A stretch of DNA of 64,000 bases from Gammaproteobacteria bacterium UBA1119 (GCA_002313255.1 DCBA01000124.1:1-64000); one strand, 5' to 3'. Positions 29,987 to 40,528 are shown, numbered from the stretch's first letter. Made by a program: numbers and translations. Notes: generated from the sequence alone by a model not told the origin.

Positions 29987-30700
29987 CTATAACCCGCGTG
30001 AAGCCACTAACGTAGAAATTTCCTCATCCCACTCGATCGCGACGCCGCTGGGGTATCTCGCATCCGCCCTTATCACGTGATCTTCATTACCTTGAAGTAT
30101 CTCTTCGTATACGGAGACAAAGCGTCTCAAACGATTCAGAACGTCCTTCTTGCCCGTCGCAACCGACAGCCCGTTAGCGAAAGTTACGGTCCAGCCAGCG
30201 ACGCTCGATTCATCCAATTCAACAATGCGCAGACCTGAACGCCCGACCAACGTGGAAAAGGTTTTGAATAACTTCATAGATGCGGCGGAATCCGAGGACG
30301 TAGCATTAACCAATGGAAGATTACCTTGGTATTTCTCAGCCATACTGAGAACGTCGCCCTTCCCATTTAGGTACCCATCAAATCCCCACCGCACGGTTGG
30401 TAACTCTCGATTCACGGTGACATGAACGGAATTCGGCCAATTTCTTCGAACTGTTACAGCCCGAATCCAATCGATACCCGCTATTTTTTCCTGCAGGTCC
30501 GAAGGGTTAATGGCATCGCCCATCGACATCGCCTCATTCACCACCGCGACGACGATCGTCCGTTCAGCGCCCGACAAGTCACCCTCAACACGAACGAGAT
30601 CAAGTGGCCCGGTTAGGTATCCCCATACTGTCCGGCCGCTCTGAACCGCCAGCACCAGCAAAGCAAGGGCAGTTATAACGCTGAGTAATCGACTAACCAA
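29987..30700 (-). CDS. ftsQ: cell division protein FtsQ
   Basis: Bitopic divisome protein of 237 aa. Short cytoplasmic N terminus, one transmembrane helix (about 4-25), then the POTRA domain (about 35-105, with LVRVEGDLSGAERTIV and DWIRAVTVRRNWPNSVHVTV) and the beta domain that binds FtsB/FtsL. Start TTG 30700, 1 nt after the murC stop, with GGAG about 10 nt upstream. MurB and Ddl genes, which usually sit between murC and ftsQ, are absent. Confidence 0.95.
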   Translation of the reverse strand: MVSRLLSVITALALLVLAVQSGRTVWGYLTGPLDLVRVEGDLSGAERTIVVAVVNEAMSMGDAINPSDLQEKIAGIDWIRAVTVRRNWPNSVHVTVNRELPTVRWGFDGYLNGKGDVLSMAEKYQGNLPLVNATSSDSAASMKLFKTFSTLVGRSGLRIVELDESSVAGWTVTFANGLSVATGKKDVLNRLRRFVSVYEEILQGNEDHVIRADARYPSGVAIEWDEEISTLVASRGL

Positions 30701-30701
30701 A

Positions 30702-32117
30702 TTAACAAGACTCCATGCCAGCCGAGACGAGACTTACGTTTCCCGCCCCTTGAACAATTACCACATCACCCTCGTTCGCGAGTTTCTTTACCATCTCACG
30801 CGCTTCGTTGGGATCCGATACAACTATCGGATTGACGCCGCCCCTTTGCCGTATTCCGGCCGCTAAACTTTTGCTGTCGGCTCCAGGTATCGCCTGCTCT
30901 CCTGCTGAGTAAATCTCGACCAATATGAGTGCATCAACCTCAGAAAGAACCCGGACAAAGTCGTCGTATAGATCGCGCGTTCGCGTATATCGATGCGGCT
31001 GATAGACCATGAGCAACCGTCTCGATGGCCAGACCAGACGTGCGGTATCCAGCACGTTCTTAACCTCTGTGGGATGATGACCGTAGTCGTCGACTAGGGT
31101 TAGGTGTTTTTCTCGAACCGTTATTTCCCGTGTTTCAAAACGTCGACCCACACCGCTGAAATTCTTTAGGCCCTGCCGTATCGCCTCGTCGGCGATGGAT
31201 TCTTCCGTGGCAACAGCGATCGCCGCGACTGCGTTTCTAACGTTGTGGAACCCCGGCAACGGAAGTTCCACGTTTAATTCACTACGTTCCTCGGGACGTT
31301 CGACCGTAAACCGCCATACGCTTTCTTCGTATTCTATGTCTCTCGCGCGAAAATTGGCTTCGGCGGAAAGGCCATATGTGTATACCGGTCTCGCCAACTC
31401 TGGCATTAGTGAACACGCGGGCTTGTCGTCTAAGCATAGAAAGACATGGCCATAAAATGGCAATCGATGGACAAATTGGATAAACGTTTGTTTTAGTTTT
31501 TCAAAATCATGGTCGTAGGCTGAAAGATGGTCTTGATCGACATTCGTGATTACGGCAACCATGGGTTGAAGAAACAGGAAGGAAGCGTCGCTTTCATCCG
31601 CCTCGGCAATTAAATACTTTCCATCACCAAGCTTTGCATTTCGTCCTTCGCTTTTCAGCAAGCCTCCGACGACAAAAGTCGGATCCAGGCCAGCCGCCTG
31701 GAAAATACTGGTGATAAGCCCTGTCGTAGTAGTTTTGCCATGCGTACCAGCAACAGCAATACCACGTCGATAGCGCATCAATTCGCCCAACATTTCGGCC
31801 CTAGCAACGACAGGAATTCTCTGCCGACGAGCTTCAACGATTTCTGGGTTATCGGTATCGACCGCACTCGACACAACCACCACGTCGGAACCAACAACGT
31901 TGTGCGCTTCATGCCCGACAGAAACTTGCGCACCTAGTTCTGCAAGGCGACGGACGACACTAGAATCGGCGATGTCTGATCCTGTCACAGAGTAACCTTG
32001 GTGCAGGAGCACCTCTGCGATACCACACATACCTGAACCACCCACTCCAACAAAGTGAATGCGGTTAACGCGACCCATATCGGGTACGTCGGGAGACTTT
32101 TCAACCAACGGTCTCAA
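30702..32117 (-). CDS. murC: UDP-N-acetylmuramate--L-alanine ligase MurC
   Basis: Adds L-Ala to UDP-MurNAc. 471 aa. N-terminal Rossmann-like HFVGVGGSGMCGIAEVL, ATP-binding AGTHGKTTTTGLI, EADESDASF, and DDYGHHPTEV in the third domain. The start appears to be TTG 32117, overlapping the ftsW stop (TTGA), with AAGG 9 nt upstream; this N terminus aligns with E. coli MurC (DVPDMGRVNRIHF against IVPEMRRVRHIHF). Directly follows ftsW; murG is not between them. Confidence 0.97.
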   Translation of the reverse strand: MRPLVEKSPDVPDMGRVNRIHFVGVGGSGMCGIAEVLLHQGYSVTGSDIADSSVVRRLAELGAQVSVGHEAHNVVGSDVVVVSSAVDTDNPEIVEARRQRIPVVARAEMLGELMRYRRGIAVAGTHGKTTTTGLITSIFQAAGLDPTFVVGGLLKSEGRNAKLGDGKYLIAEADESDASFLFLQPMVAVITNVDQDHLSAYDHDFEKLKQTFIQFVHRLPFYGHVFLCLDDKPACSLMPELARPVYTYGLSAEANFRARDIEYEESVWRFTVERPEERSELNVELPLPGFHNVRNAVAAIAVATEESIADEAIRQGLKNFSGVGRRFETREITVREKHLTLVDDYGHHPTEVKNVLDTARLVWPSRRLLMVYQPHRYTRTRDLYDDFVRVLSEVDALILVEIYSAGEQAIPGADSKSLAAGIRQRGGVNPIVVSDPNEAREMVKKLANEGDVVIVQGAGNVSLVSAGMESC

Positions 32118-33226
32118 GATGCGCGACCTTGCTTAGTTTTCGTCGAAACTTCAAAACTCGCGCGCTGGATTAATCCCATCAACATTGCACAGACAAGAAG
32201 ACTGTTTCCCCCATAACTTATGAACGGCAAAGTTAAGCCCTTCGTGGGAAGAACGCCGGTATTTACTCCAACATTAATGAGTACCTGAGCTCCTATTAAG
32301 AGACCGGCACCGTATGCCAAATAACCGGCGAATGAACGATCAACATCAATGGCCTTTCGGGCAATCCTAAAGCCGCGTAATACGATAAAACCCAAAAGGC
32401 TTATTACAAAAACTGCACCAACAAGGCCAAGTTCCTCCGCAATAACGGCAAAAATAAAATCGTTATGCGCCTCGGGTAGATAAAAGAGCTTCTGGATCCC
32501 ATCGCCTAGGCCAATGCCTGTTATTTCTCCACGACCAAACGCTATCAACGCTTGCGTGAGTTGATAACCACCACTAGATGCTGAAGCCCAGGGATCAAGA
32601 AACGTTGCGAGACGTTCAGTCCTTTCTGGGCTGATTAAGATAAGTAAGAAGAGTCCGCCACCAACAAAAACTGCTGCTAACAAAAAATGCGGCAACCGCA
32701 GACCAGCCAGGAACGCTAAACCTGCTACCAACACCAATAGAATAACGAGAGTGCCGAAATCGGGCTCTATCAGGACTAGGAGAAAAACAGGCGTGAGCCA
32801 CAGCATCGGGCGTAGGAGCTCGGTACCTCCGCGCTTTACTTTTTCACCAGAGCGAGACAGAAAACCAGCGATATAGATAAGAACCAAAAACTTAATCCAT
32901 TCGGATGCTTGGAAAGTGAAGAATCCGAAATCAATCCAACGTCTGCTGCCGTTAATCACGCTTCCTATACCCGGAATCAACACGACAACGGCCAACAAGA
33001 GTGCTACGAACAAGCACGTTTTGTGTCCGAATTCCCATAGTTTCAAGGGCAGCGAGACCACGACCCCAAACACACATATGGATGCGAGGACGTACGCAAC
33101 ATGCCTAACTCCATACGAGATACCTGCGACGTCGAACGCCGATGACGCCGAAGCGACCATAATCACGCCGATCACCAATGCTATGAGCCAAGCGATCACG
33201 AGGGATATATCGAAATTCGCAGTCAC
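32114..33226 (-). CDS. ftsW: septal peptidoglycan polymerase FtsW (SEDS)
   Basis: Integral membrane glycosyltransferase of the SEDS family, 370 aa, about ten helices; makes septal glycan strands with FtsI. GSRRWIDFGFFTFQASEWIK, the PEAHNDFIFAVIAEELG loop and the C-terminal PTKGLTLPFISYGGNSLL are the hallmark segments. GTG 33226 overlaps the murD stop (GTGA) with AAGG 9 nt upstream; the frame is open to 33304 but that lies inside murD. Confidence 0.96.
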   Translation of the reverse strand: MTANFDISLVIAWLIALVIGVIMVASASSAFDVAGISYGVRHVAYVLASICVFGVVVSLPLKLWEFGHKTCLFVALLLAVVVLIPGIGSVINGSRRWIDFGFFTFQASEWIKFLVLIYIAGFLSRSGEKVKRGGTELLRPMLWLTPVFLLVLIEPDFGTLVILLVLVAGLAFLAGLRLPHFLLAAVFVGGGLFLLILISPERTERLATFLDPWASASSGGYQLTQALIAFGRGEITGIGLGDGIQKLFYLPEAHNDFIFAVIAEELGLVGAVFVISLLGFIVLRGFRIARKAIDVDRSFAGYLAYGAGLLIGAQVLINVGVNTGVLPTKGLTLPFISYGGNSLLVCAMLMGLIQRASFEVSTKTKQGRAS

Positions 33227-34533
33227 TTGGACATGCCTTCCACAATACGAGTAAAAGCCTGTCCACGAACTACGAAGTTCTCGAACATGTCGAAACTCGC
33301 GCACGCGGGCGAGAACAGAACTACATCGCCAGGAAGCGCGTCCATTCGTGCCTTCATCACCGCGTCGTCAAGGTCAGAAGCAAAGGCTACGGGCGTGCCC
33401 GGAATGTTCGCTGCGATAAGTCTCGCATCTCGACCAATCAATACCACGCTTCGAACATGGCCAGGGATAGCCCGTCCCAACACGGCGAAATCTGCGCCCT
33501 TGCCCATCCCCCCCGCGATCAGGACGATTCTTCGAGATGACGGTTGTTTAATTACACCTTGAATTGCGGCAATGCAGGATCCCAAGTTGGTAGCTTTCGA
33601 GTCATCCACATACGTGACATCATCAATACTGCCTATGATTTGGGCTCGGTGTGGTAAGCCCTCGAAGGACTCCAAAACGTGTCTGATATTGTCGAAGCTA
33701 GCCTCGAAGCTATGTGCAATGGCCGCAGCCGCAACGACATTAAACCGATTGTGATCACCCGTAAGTTTAATCGCGTCGCTAGCCACAAACCTTCCGTCAA
33801 TAACTACTCCTTTTTCGATTACACGCCATCGTTCATCTTTATTGACGGCAACGGATGGCACATTATCCGGCGGTCGAGAAAGGGGATCGTCGCCGTTATA
33901 AACTGCAAATCCGCAATCTCTGTAAATCCTTCGTTTAACCGCCGCGTATGAATCGAGCGACTCATGGCGGTCCAGGTGGTCGTTACTTATATTAATGATC
34001 GAGGCGACGTCTAATCTTTTTGCTTCCATTCGTTCCAGTTGAAAGCTCGATAACTCAAGAACGTAACCTGCAAAACCATCGTTAAGTAGATCCAAGGCCG
34101 GAGGGCCTAGATTTCCCCCGCTGCCGAATGCTTGGTCCTCCAGCATTGCGCCTACTAGTGTCGTTACTGTGCTCTTTCCGTTGGTACCCGTAATTCCGAT
34201 CACTGGGCCGTCTGCCGCATCCATGAACAAGTCCACGTCACTAACAAGTTTGATTCCCGTAGAAAGAGCTTTTCGCACCAAGCAATGACTAAGAGGCAGC
34301 CCGGGGCTCACGATCATGGTCGAAACCGAATCGATCGCGCGATCAATGTCACTTGGCCTTATCAACGATACTTGAGGAAAGTTTTGATAAAACGTTCTTG
34401 AATTGGGGATTGGGCTTTGGTCGGTGTCGAATCGGGTATCGCAGACGATGAGGTCTCGTTTTCCGTGAAGATACCTAAGGCACGACATACCGCTGACGCC
34501 AGCACCCAGTATCAGCGTGCCGTTTAGTGTCAT
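33223..34533 (-). CDS. murD: UDP-N-acetylmuramoyl-L-alanine--D-glutamate ligase MurD
   Basis: Adds D-Glu to UDP-MurNAc-L-Ala. 436 aa. ATP-binding [33 protein letters not shown] and DDSKATN segments are in order; N-terminal [15 protein letters not shown] dinucleotide-like domain. ATG 34533 shares 4 nt with the mraY stop (ATGA). The frame is open further up, to 34587, but that part is inside mraY. Confidence 0.97.
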   Translation of the reverse strand: MTLNGTLILGAGVSGMSCLRYLHGKRDLIVCDTRFDTDQSPIPNSRTFYQNFPQVSLIRPSDIDRAIDSVSTMIVSPGLPLSHCLVRKALSTGIKLVSDVDLFMDAADGPVIGITGTNGKSTVTTLVGAMLEDQAFGSGGNLGPPALDLLNDGFAGYVLELSSFQLERMEAKRLDVASIINISNDHLDRHESLDSYAAVKRRIYRDCGFAVYNGDDPLSRPPDNVPSVAVNKDERWRVIEKGVVIDGRFVASDAIKLTGDHNRFNVVAAAAIAHSFEASFDNIRHVLESFEGLPHRAQIIGSIDDVTYVDDSKATNLGSCIAAIQGVIKQPSSRRIVLIAGGMGKGADFAVLGRAIPGHVRSVVLIGRDARLIAANIPGTPVAFASDLDDAVMKARMDALPGDVVLFSPACASFDMFENFVVRGQAFTRIVEGMSK

Positions 34534-35618
34534 CGCAGTTTCAACGTAGACAAACCAAACATCACGAGCATCAGCGTAATAATCCAAAATCGGACGGTTA
34601 TTTTGGGTTCAGGCCACCCCTTCAATTCGAAATGGTGGTGGATAGGAGCCATCCTAAAAACGCGCCTGCCAGTAAGCTTAAAACTAGATACTTGAACGAT
34701 CACAGAAAAAGCCTCCAGAACGAATAAGCCCCCCATGATCAAGAGGACGATCTCGTGTCTAACCATTACCCCTACTGCACCCAGAGCCGACCCGAGTGCA
34801 AGCGATCCCGTGTCCCCCATAAAGACCTGCGCGGGATAAGCGTTGAACCAAAGAAAACCGAGGCCAGCCCCTATTAACGCTCCGCAGAATACCGAGAGCT
34901 CACCAGCGCCCTCGACGTACGGAATTTGCAGGTACGTCGCGAATTCAACGTTGCCGACAAGATAAGCGATGAGGCCCAACGCCGCGCCGACAATAACCGT
35001 GGGTAAAACTGCCAGCCCGTCCAGCCCATCTGTCAGATTTACCGCGTTACTCATGCCCACAATTATTAGGTATGCCAAAAAGACGAATCCGAAAGCTCCA
35101 AGAGGGATCGATATTGCTTTGAAGAAAGGCACAATTAGAGTGGTGTCGGCCGACGACGAGGCGGTGTTGTATAGAGCAACCGCAGCTCCAATACCAAACA
35201 CCGATTGAAACAAATACTTCCAACCCGCAGAAAGCCCGTGGGAGGAGCTTGACCGCGAAATCTTTAAGAAATCGTCAATCCATCCAATAGCGCCGAAGGA
35301 GAGAGTGATGCACAGAACAATGCGTATATATCGGCTACCAAGATCTCCCCACAATATCGTGGTCACCAAAATCACTACAAGAATCAGTACTCCGCCCATC
35401 GTTGGCGTACCGGCTTTGCTTTGATGTGACCTCGGCCCATCTTCGCGAACGACTTCGCCAATTTGATGAGTTGAGAGCTTGCGAATAAGAACCGGGCCTA
35501 GGCTTAGAGACAAGAACATGGCGGTGCCTGCGCTTACCATCGTCCTGAAGGTCAAGTACTGAAATACTCCAAAGGCGGCTACAAACTGCGATAAATAGTC
35601 GGTCAACCAAAGGAACAT
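34530..35618 (-). CDS. mraY: phospho-MurNAc-pentapeptide transferase MraY
   Basis: Membrane enzyme of 362 aa, about ten helices, that moves phospho-MurNAc-pentapeptide to undecaprenyl phosphate (lipid I). [11 protein letters not shown], the acidic loop [32 protein letters not shown] and the histidine cluster MAPIHHHFE are all present. Start overlaps the murE stop (TAATG). In most gammaproteobacteria murF lies between murE and mraY; here it does not. Confidence 0.99.
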   Translation of the reverse strand: MFLWLTDYLSQFVAAFGVFQYLTFRTMVSAGTAMFLSLSLGPVLIRKLSTHQIGEVVREDGPRSHQSKAGTPTMGGVLILVVILVTTILWGDLGSRYIRIVLCITLSFGAIGWIDDFLKISRSSSSHGLSAGWKYLFQSVFGIGAAVALYNTASSSADTTLIVPFFKAISIPLGAFGFVFLAYLIIVGMSNAVNLTDGLDGLAVLPTVIVGAALGLIAYLVGNVEFATYLQIPYVEGAGELSVFCGALIGAGLGFLWFNAYPAQVFMGDTGSLALGSALGAVGVMVRHEIVLLIMGGLFVLEAFSVIVQVSSFKLTGRRVFRMAPIHHHFELKGWPEPKITVRFWIITLMLVMFGLSTLKLR

Positions 35619-37048
35619 TAGTCTGTTAATCCGAGTAGGTTCTTAACGAAATCTCGATCATCAAATACGTTCTTCTCGCCCTTGATTTCCTGCGTGTTCT
35701 CGTGACCTTTACCTGCAATCAACACGACATCATCGGAAGACGCAGCGCGCAGGGCTTCGCGAACTGCCGTGGCCCGGTCGGGAATCAAGCGATACGCATT
35801 CCAGTTTCCAAATCCATCCACAATTTGCTTATTGATGAAGTCGACTTTTTCTGAACGCGGATTATCCGCGGTGACGATCGCCATATCCGCCTGGCCCGCT
35901 ACGACCGCTCCCATCATCGATCGCTTACCTTGATCACGATCTCCACCGCAACCAAATACACATATTAAGCGTCCACCCATGTGGGTTCGGATTGCTGACA
36001 GGGCTAGTCTCAGTGCTTCTGGCGTGTGCGCGTAATCAACCACGACTGCTGGCTTGCCATAGATTCGATACGTCTCCATACGGCCAGGAATATAAGGAAG
36101 ACGCTGAAGCAAAGCAGTGATTTCGCTTAGCGCGTACCCCCGATGCAGAGCAACCCCTACAGCGGCGGCAACGTTTGCAACGGAAAAGTCTCCAAACAGC
36201 GGCAGATCAAAGTCGGATTCACCCCACTTCGTATGCCATTTTCCGACGACGCCATCTCGCGTGTACTTGTCCACAACCCAACTAACGTCAGCTTCTTTAG
36301 TTGTACCGTACGTAACACAAGTCAAATCGCGAGCCCGCAATTGGGACACGAGTTCTCGACCAAACGGTTCATCGGTATTTATCACGGCAGCCGTCAAGCT
36401 GCCAAATTCAAACAACTTTCGCTTCGCCACAGCGTATTCGTCCATGCCGCCGTGGTAATCAATATGGTCTCGGCTAAGATTCGAGAAAACGGCCACATCG
36501 AACGACACGTCGGCAACTCGGTTTTGTTCTAGCGCATGCGAACTTACTTCCATAGCGACGGACCGTTGCTTCATCAAACAAAGGCACCGCAACCTTTGCT
36601 GTACCGTTACGGCATTCTCTGTCGTTAGATGCGACGGGCGGAGGTTCCCGATAACTCCCCACCCAATTGTTCCCATAAATCCCGTCCGCTCCATTAAAGC
36701 GGCACAATGGTGCGCAATCGATGTCTTACCGTTGGTGCCTGTAACGCCGATGCAAAACAAGCTTTCACTAGGTTCGTTACAGAATCGACCTGCAATTGCG
36801 CTCAACTGCACGGCCAAATTTGGATCGACGACAATCGGAACGTCAAACGACCCGGCGATTTGACGTTCAGCGCAGACCGCGGCCGCACCACGCCGAAGGG
36901 CCTCATCGACGAAATCGTGACCATCGAACTTGCGACCTTGGAGAGCAAAGAACAAATCTCCAGGTGTTACTGCACGCGAATCGATGCAAATTCCATCCAC
37001 TTTTATGGGATCGACATCAGTGCGGTCGAGTAGCTCGTCAAGCCGCAT
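35618..37048 (-). CDS. murE: UDP-MurNAc-tripeptide synthetase MurE (meso-DAP adding)
   Basis: Adds the third stem-peptide residue. 476 aa. ATP-binding [15 protein letters not shown]; the specificity motif DNPR (in TADNPRSE) marks the meso-diaminopimelate type rather than lysine. ATG 37048 has GAGGG 8 nt upstream and lies 8 nt inside the ftsI end; a GTG at 37063 is less likely. Normal length, so it is not fused to MurF. Confidence 0.97.
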   Translation of the reverse strand: MRLDELLDRTDVDPIKVDGICIDSRAVTPGDLFFALQGRKFDGHDFVDEALRRGAAAVCAERQIAGSFDVPIVVDPNLAVQLSAIAGRFCNEPSESLFCIGVTGTNGKTSIAHHCAALMERTGFMGTIGWGVIGNLRPSHLTTENAVTVQQRLRCLCLMKQRSVAMEVSSHALEQNRVADVSFDVAVFSNLSRDHIDYHGGMDEYAVAKRKLFEFGSLTAAVINTDEPFGRELVSQLRARDLTCVTYGTTKEADVSWVVDKYTRDGVVGKWHTKWGESDFDLPLFGDFSVANVAAAVGVALHRGYALSEITALLQRLPYIPGRMETYRIYGKPAVVVDYAHTPEALRLALSAIRTHMGGRLICVFGCGGDRDQGKRSMMGAVVAGQADMAIVTADNPRSEKVDFINKQIVDGFGNWNAYRLIPDRATAVREALRAASSDDVVLIAGKGHENTQEIKGEKNVFDDRDFVKNLLGLTD

Positions 37049-38732
37049 GATCAAAACCCTCACGCGCGTTTTCTCGGTCCGTCACTACTAGGTTTTTGGG
37101 GGCAACGCCTAATATCCGTAAGGATCTGGCCAAAATGCGTGAGAAGACCGGAGCCGCGACTTCCCCACCCCCCACATGTTCCCCTAGTGGTTCATTAATT
37201 ATTACTACAATAACGACCTGGGGATCACGAGACGGCGCAATACCAGCGAACAGGGCAACGTGACGCGTGTCGTCATAAGTCCCCGATGTAACCTTTCGCG
37301 ATGTCCCTGTCTTTCCGGCGACTGCGAAACCAGGAACTCGAGCCTTCGGTGCCGTTCCTTTTGAACTGGCAACACCCTCCATCATGCGGAGTAAAGATGC
37401 GACGTCACTTTCTTCGAAGACCCGCTCCTCAGATGCCCGTGGTAATCCTCGTATCAAGTTCACCTGGCGCCTAACGCCCCCCGACGCTATCGTCAGATAA
37501 CTTTGTGCGAGCTGCATTGCGGAAGCCGTGACGCCATAACCGTATGCCAACGATGCACGTACGATTGGATTGTCGATATCCCTGTCAGTAAGTAGCCCTG
37601 ACACCTCACCCGGCAGTCCCGTCGCTGGAATGGAACCGAGACCGGATCGATGAAAAACGTCATACAGATGAGACCCCTCAAGCCCGAGCGCTATTTTCGC
37701 GACGCCTACCTGGCTAGACCTGGCGAGAACTTCCGCTAAGGTGAGTCGACCGCGATTGACCGGATCTTCTATGAGTTTTCGACCCACCGTCAGGTAGCCT
37801 GGAGTCGTGTCAATTATTGTGTCGGCCCGATACGTCCCGGTCTCCAGTGCCGCCAAGATAGCGAACGGCTTGGCCGTAGATCCTGGCTCATAAAGATCCG
37901 TGATCGCGCGATTGCGCATGCCGTCGAAATCGCGAGCACCAACTCGGTTGGGGTTGTAGGAAGGTTGGTTAACAAGCGCAAGTACATCTCCAGTCGTAAC
38001 ATCCAGTGTTACGACAGACCCGGACCGTGCTCCACTGTGTTCAACGGCCGATTTAAGTTCCCGGTACGCTAGAAATTGAAGACGAAGGTCAATACTGAGC
38101 TCAACGTCGTCCCCGAAATCAGGAGCATCGTAAAAATCAAGATCTCTTACCCGTTGTCCGCGTCGATCCGTAAGGACTCGTTTAGAACCGGGCACACCTC
38201 GCAGAACGTGGTCCATCGAGAGCTCGATACCTTCTTGGCCCACGTCATCGATATCGGTTCTGCCTACGACATGAGCCGATATTTCGCCAGACGGGTAAAA
38301 CCGCCGATACTCGCGCTTAAACCGAATCCCTGGTATTTCCAGTGAACGCAGAGATCTCGCGATCGCGGGACTGACGCGACGAGCCAGGTAAACAAATTGG
38401 GTGTGCTTACTTCGCTCAAGTCGTTTCATCAGCCCATCAACGGGCCGATCGAGGAGTTCTGCGACGAGGACCAATTCGCCAGCGTCCAGTCTATCCACAC
38501 TTGGATCCGTCCATACGGATACAACGGGTGTGCTCACGGCCATCGGGTCGCCATTGCGATCAGAAATAACACCGCGGTGGGCGCGAATCTCTGCGTTGTG
38601 GATAGCTCGCGCCTTCCCTTGATTCTGTAAAAACTCGCGTTCGGTCACGGCCAAATAACCAGAACGACCGACCAATCCCAACAACGCAAGTGTAAATAAC
38701 CCGGTCAGCACAAAATGACGCGGACGGTTCAT
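37038..38732 (-). CDS. ftsI: septal transpeptidase FtsI (PBP3)
   Basis: Class B penicillin-binding protein of 564 aa, cross-linking septal peptidoglycan. One N-terminal transmembrane helix (about 7-28), pedestal domain with RGVISDRNG, and transpeptidase domain: active-site Ser285 in STAK (285-288), second motif SSQ (339-341), third motif KTGT (474-477). The second motif is SSN in E. coli; Gln replaces Asn here. ATG 38732 overlaps the ftsL stop (ATGA). Confidence 0.97.
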   Translation of the reverse strand: MNRPRHFVLTGLFTLALLGLVGRSGYLAVTEREFLQNQGKARAIHNAEIRAHRGVISDRNGDPMAVSTPVVSVWTDPSVDRLDAGELVLVAELLDRPVDGLMKRLERSKHTQFVYLARRVSPAIARSLRSLEIPGIRFKREYRRFYPSGEISAHVVGRTDIDDVGQEGIELSMDHVLRGVPGSKRVLTDRRGQRVRDLDFYDAPDFGDDVELSIDLRLQFLAYRELKSAVEHSGARSGSVVTLDVTTGDVLALVNQPSYNPNRVGARDFDGMRNRAITDLYEPGSTAKPFAILAALETGTYRADTIIDTTPGYLTVGRKLIEDPVNRGRLTLAEVLARSSQVGVAKIALGLEGSHLYDVFHRSGLGSIPATGLPGEVSGLLTDRDIDNPIVRASLAYGYGVTASAMQLAQSYLTIASGGVRRQVNLIRGLPRASEERVFEESDVASLLRMMEGVASSKGTAPKARVPGFAVAGKTGTSRKVTSGTYDDTRHVALFAGIAPSRDPQVVIVVIINEPLGEHVGGGEVAAPVFSRILARSLRILGVAPKNLVVTDRENAREGFDHAA

Positions 38733-39064
38733 CGGATGTTCCGATCTTGTGCCAACGATTGCGCTTTCGGCTGGCGAACTACTGACGTCACCTGTTCAGG
38801 AAATCGCATATTCAGGCGTCTTTGTGCAATGCGATCGACATTTTGATAGGACAACAAAGTCCCACGCTCCAACAATAAGCGGCTGTATTCCTGCAATAAG
38901 CTGTCTTGAATTTCTTGATTGCTGGTAAGTTCGTGGAACAGTTCCCGGCGATCATCAGTCACACCAATAACCTGGACGCCGCTCACCGCAACACCGAGTA
39001 AAGCGAGAACCCCGAAAAAGAACCAGGAAGAGTCGCGGAAACGCTTTGTTCTGGCGTTACTCAA
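38729..39064 (-). CDS. ftsL: cell division protein FtsL
   Basis: Small bitopic protein of 111 aa: basic cytoplasmic N terminus, one helix (about 13-33), then a periplasmic coiled coil (about 40-80) that pairs with FtsB. The ALGLL-like helix followed by QEIQDSLLQEYSRLLLERGTL is typical, and position between rsmH and ftsI is diagnostic. The start is TTG 39064, overlapping the rsmH stop by 8 nt; no clear Shine-Dalgarno site. Confidence 0.92.
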   Translation of the reverse strand: MSNARTKRFRDSSWFFFGVLALLGVAVSGVQVIGVTDDRRELFHELTSNQEIQDSLLQEYSRLLLERGTLLSYQNVDRIAQRRLNMRFPEQVTSVVRQPKAQSLAQDRNIR

Positions 39065-39965
39065 TTCGTTCTACGACCTGTAACAAAGCACCTCGAGATC
39101 GTGGATTCTTATCGGTTTCAGCCGCATCCGGACGCTTCGCTTTGACCACGTATGTGGCGCGCGCCAAGGACGTTCCGCGAACGGGTAAACGCCTAGGAAG
39201 CTCTGGACGCACAAGACTCCGAAACTTTTGGCGTACGACCGAGTGTTCTATGCTGTGAAACGTCAACACCCCGATCCGCCCTCCGGCCGCTAGGCGATGA
39301 AACCCGGCTTCAATCCCCCGTTTTAATTCGACGAGTTCATCATTAACGTGCATTCGAACGGCCTGAAACACACGAGTAGCGGAGTGCTTACGAGGATCGC
39401 GTCGTGATCCAGCGCTGTTAATGGCGGAAACCAATTCAGCTGTGGTGCTTAACGGCCTTTCATTGACGATGGACTTCGCAATCGACCGTGCATTTTTTTC
39501 GTCACCCAATTCACGCAAGACCTTTATTAAATCTGCGAGATCGACTCTATTTAGCCAGGAAGCAGCACTCTCTCCGCTGTCCGGATCCATTCGCATATCC
39601 AGGGGACCGCTGCGCATAAAACTGAATCCACGGGCTGGGTCATCAAGCTGAGGAGACGACACGCCTATATCCATCATGAGACCGCTCAACCCAACACACC
39701 GATTACTGGACAGTATCGAATTTATTTCGCTGAAAACCCCCCGCCTTGGATGCACGCGCGAATCCTCTCGTGACAAATCGATAGCCACACGATAAGCGTC
39801 AGGATCGCGGTCAAGCACCAACAGCGTGGCTTTAGGTGACAGTTGCCTTAGAAGGGCGCGTGCATGTCCTCCACGCCCAAAGGTGGCATCGAGGTAGGTC
39901 CCGTCCGGATCCGTCATAACTGCGTTAACCATGTCGTCCTGCAACACAGGTATGTGGTGCGTCAT
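39057..39965 (-). CDS. rsmH: 16S rRNA (cytosine1402-N4)-methyltransferase RsmH
   Basis: S-adenosylmethionine-dependent methyltransferase (formerly MraW), 302 aa, methylating C1402 in the ribosomal P site; RsmI, which acts on the same base, is encoded about 2 kb away. HIPVLQDDMV, YLDATFGRGGHARALL (AdoMet site), LSGLMMDIGVSSPQLDDPARGFSF and RIGVLTFHSIEHSVVR are family segments. ATG 39965 matches the family start (MTHHIPVL). Confidence 0.98.
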   Translation of the reverse strand: MTHHIPVLQDDMVNAVMTDPDGTYLDATFGRGGHARALLRQLSPKATLLVLDRDPDAYRVAIDLSREDSRVHPRRGVFSEINSILSSNRCVGLSGLMMDIGVSSPQLDDPARGFSFMRSGPLDMRMDPDSGESAASWLNRVDLADLIKVLRELGDEKNARSIAKSIVNERPLSTTAELVSAINSAGSRRDPRKHSATRVFQAVRMHVNDELVELKRGIEAGFHRLAAGGRIGVLTFHSIEHSVVRQKFRSLVRPELPRRLPVRGTSLARATYVVKAKRPDAAETDKNPRSRGALLQVVERIE

Positions 39966-39978
39966 TTTCGCGTTGTCT

Positions 39979-40437
39979 CTATACAGACAAACCATCCAAA
40001 TCACTCAAATCGCTGAAAGCGCTCTCGCGTGTTGCCTTCAGCCATTCTTCTCTTCGAGTTCTCCAGATCTGTTCATTCCATATCTCGAGTTTGTTGGTTT
40101 GGCCCATTAGTACGATTTTCTTCTCCAATTCCCCGTACTCCCGCAGCAACGGTGGAATGAGGACCCGTCCTTGAGCATCCATTTCCACGTCGGTCGCATG
40201 CCCAATTAATAGCCGTTGCAACAGTCGTGCCGAAGTACCGATATTCGAAAGTGCCTCGAGTCGAAGCTGTACTTCTTCCCAATCTCCTAGCGCATAGAGG
40301 AGCAAGCACTGTTCGTTATTATCAATCGTTGCAACCAGGCGGTTTTCCGTGCGCTGCTCCGCTTCCTCGCGAAATCGCGTGGGCAGTGCCATCCGTCCAC
40401 GCGAGTCCATTGTTACGCTTGCAATGCCTCGAAACAT
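39979..40437 (-). CDS. mraZ: transcriptional regulator MraZ
   Basis: 152-aa protein with two AbrB-like repeats, each carrying the DxxGR motif (MDSRGRMALP near residue 10, MDAQGRVLIP near residue 87). In E. coli it represses its own dcw promoter by binding direct repeats; those repeats are visible just upstream here. First gene of the dcw cluster. Confidence 0.97.
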   Translation of the reverse strand: MFRGIASVTMDSRGRMALPTRFREEAEQRTENRLVATIDNNEQCLLLYALGDWEEVQLRLEALSNIGTSARLLQRLLIGHATDVEMDAQGRVLIPPLLREYGELEKKIVLMGQTNKLEIWNEQIWRTRREEWLKATRESAFSDLSDLDGLSV

Positions 40438-40483
40438 AAGATTTAGACCTCAGATCAAGGTACTTACCTACGACGGTAATTAA

Positions 40484-40518
40484 CCCACCTTTAACCTGAT
40501 TTTCCCACTTTTTACCAC
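40484..40518 (-). promoter_or_regulatory. MraZ box: four direct repeats with 10-bp period
   Basis: Read on the minus strand: GTGGT (40518-40514), GTGGG (40508-40504), CAGGT (40498-40494) and GTGGG (40488-40484), each separated by exactly 5 nt. This is the known MraZ operator pattern. It lies between the predicted mra start and the mraZ ATG, suited to repress the whole cluster. Confidence 0.9.
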
Positions 40519-40528
40519 ACAAACCCCG

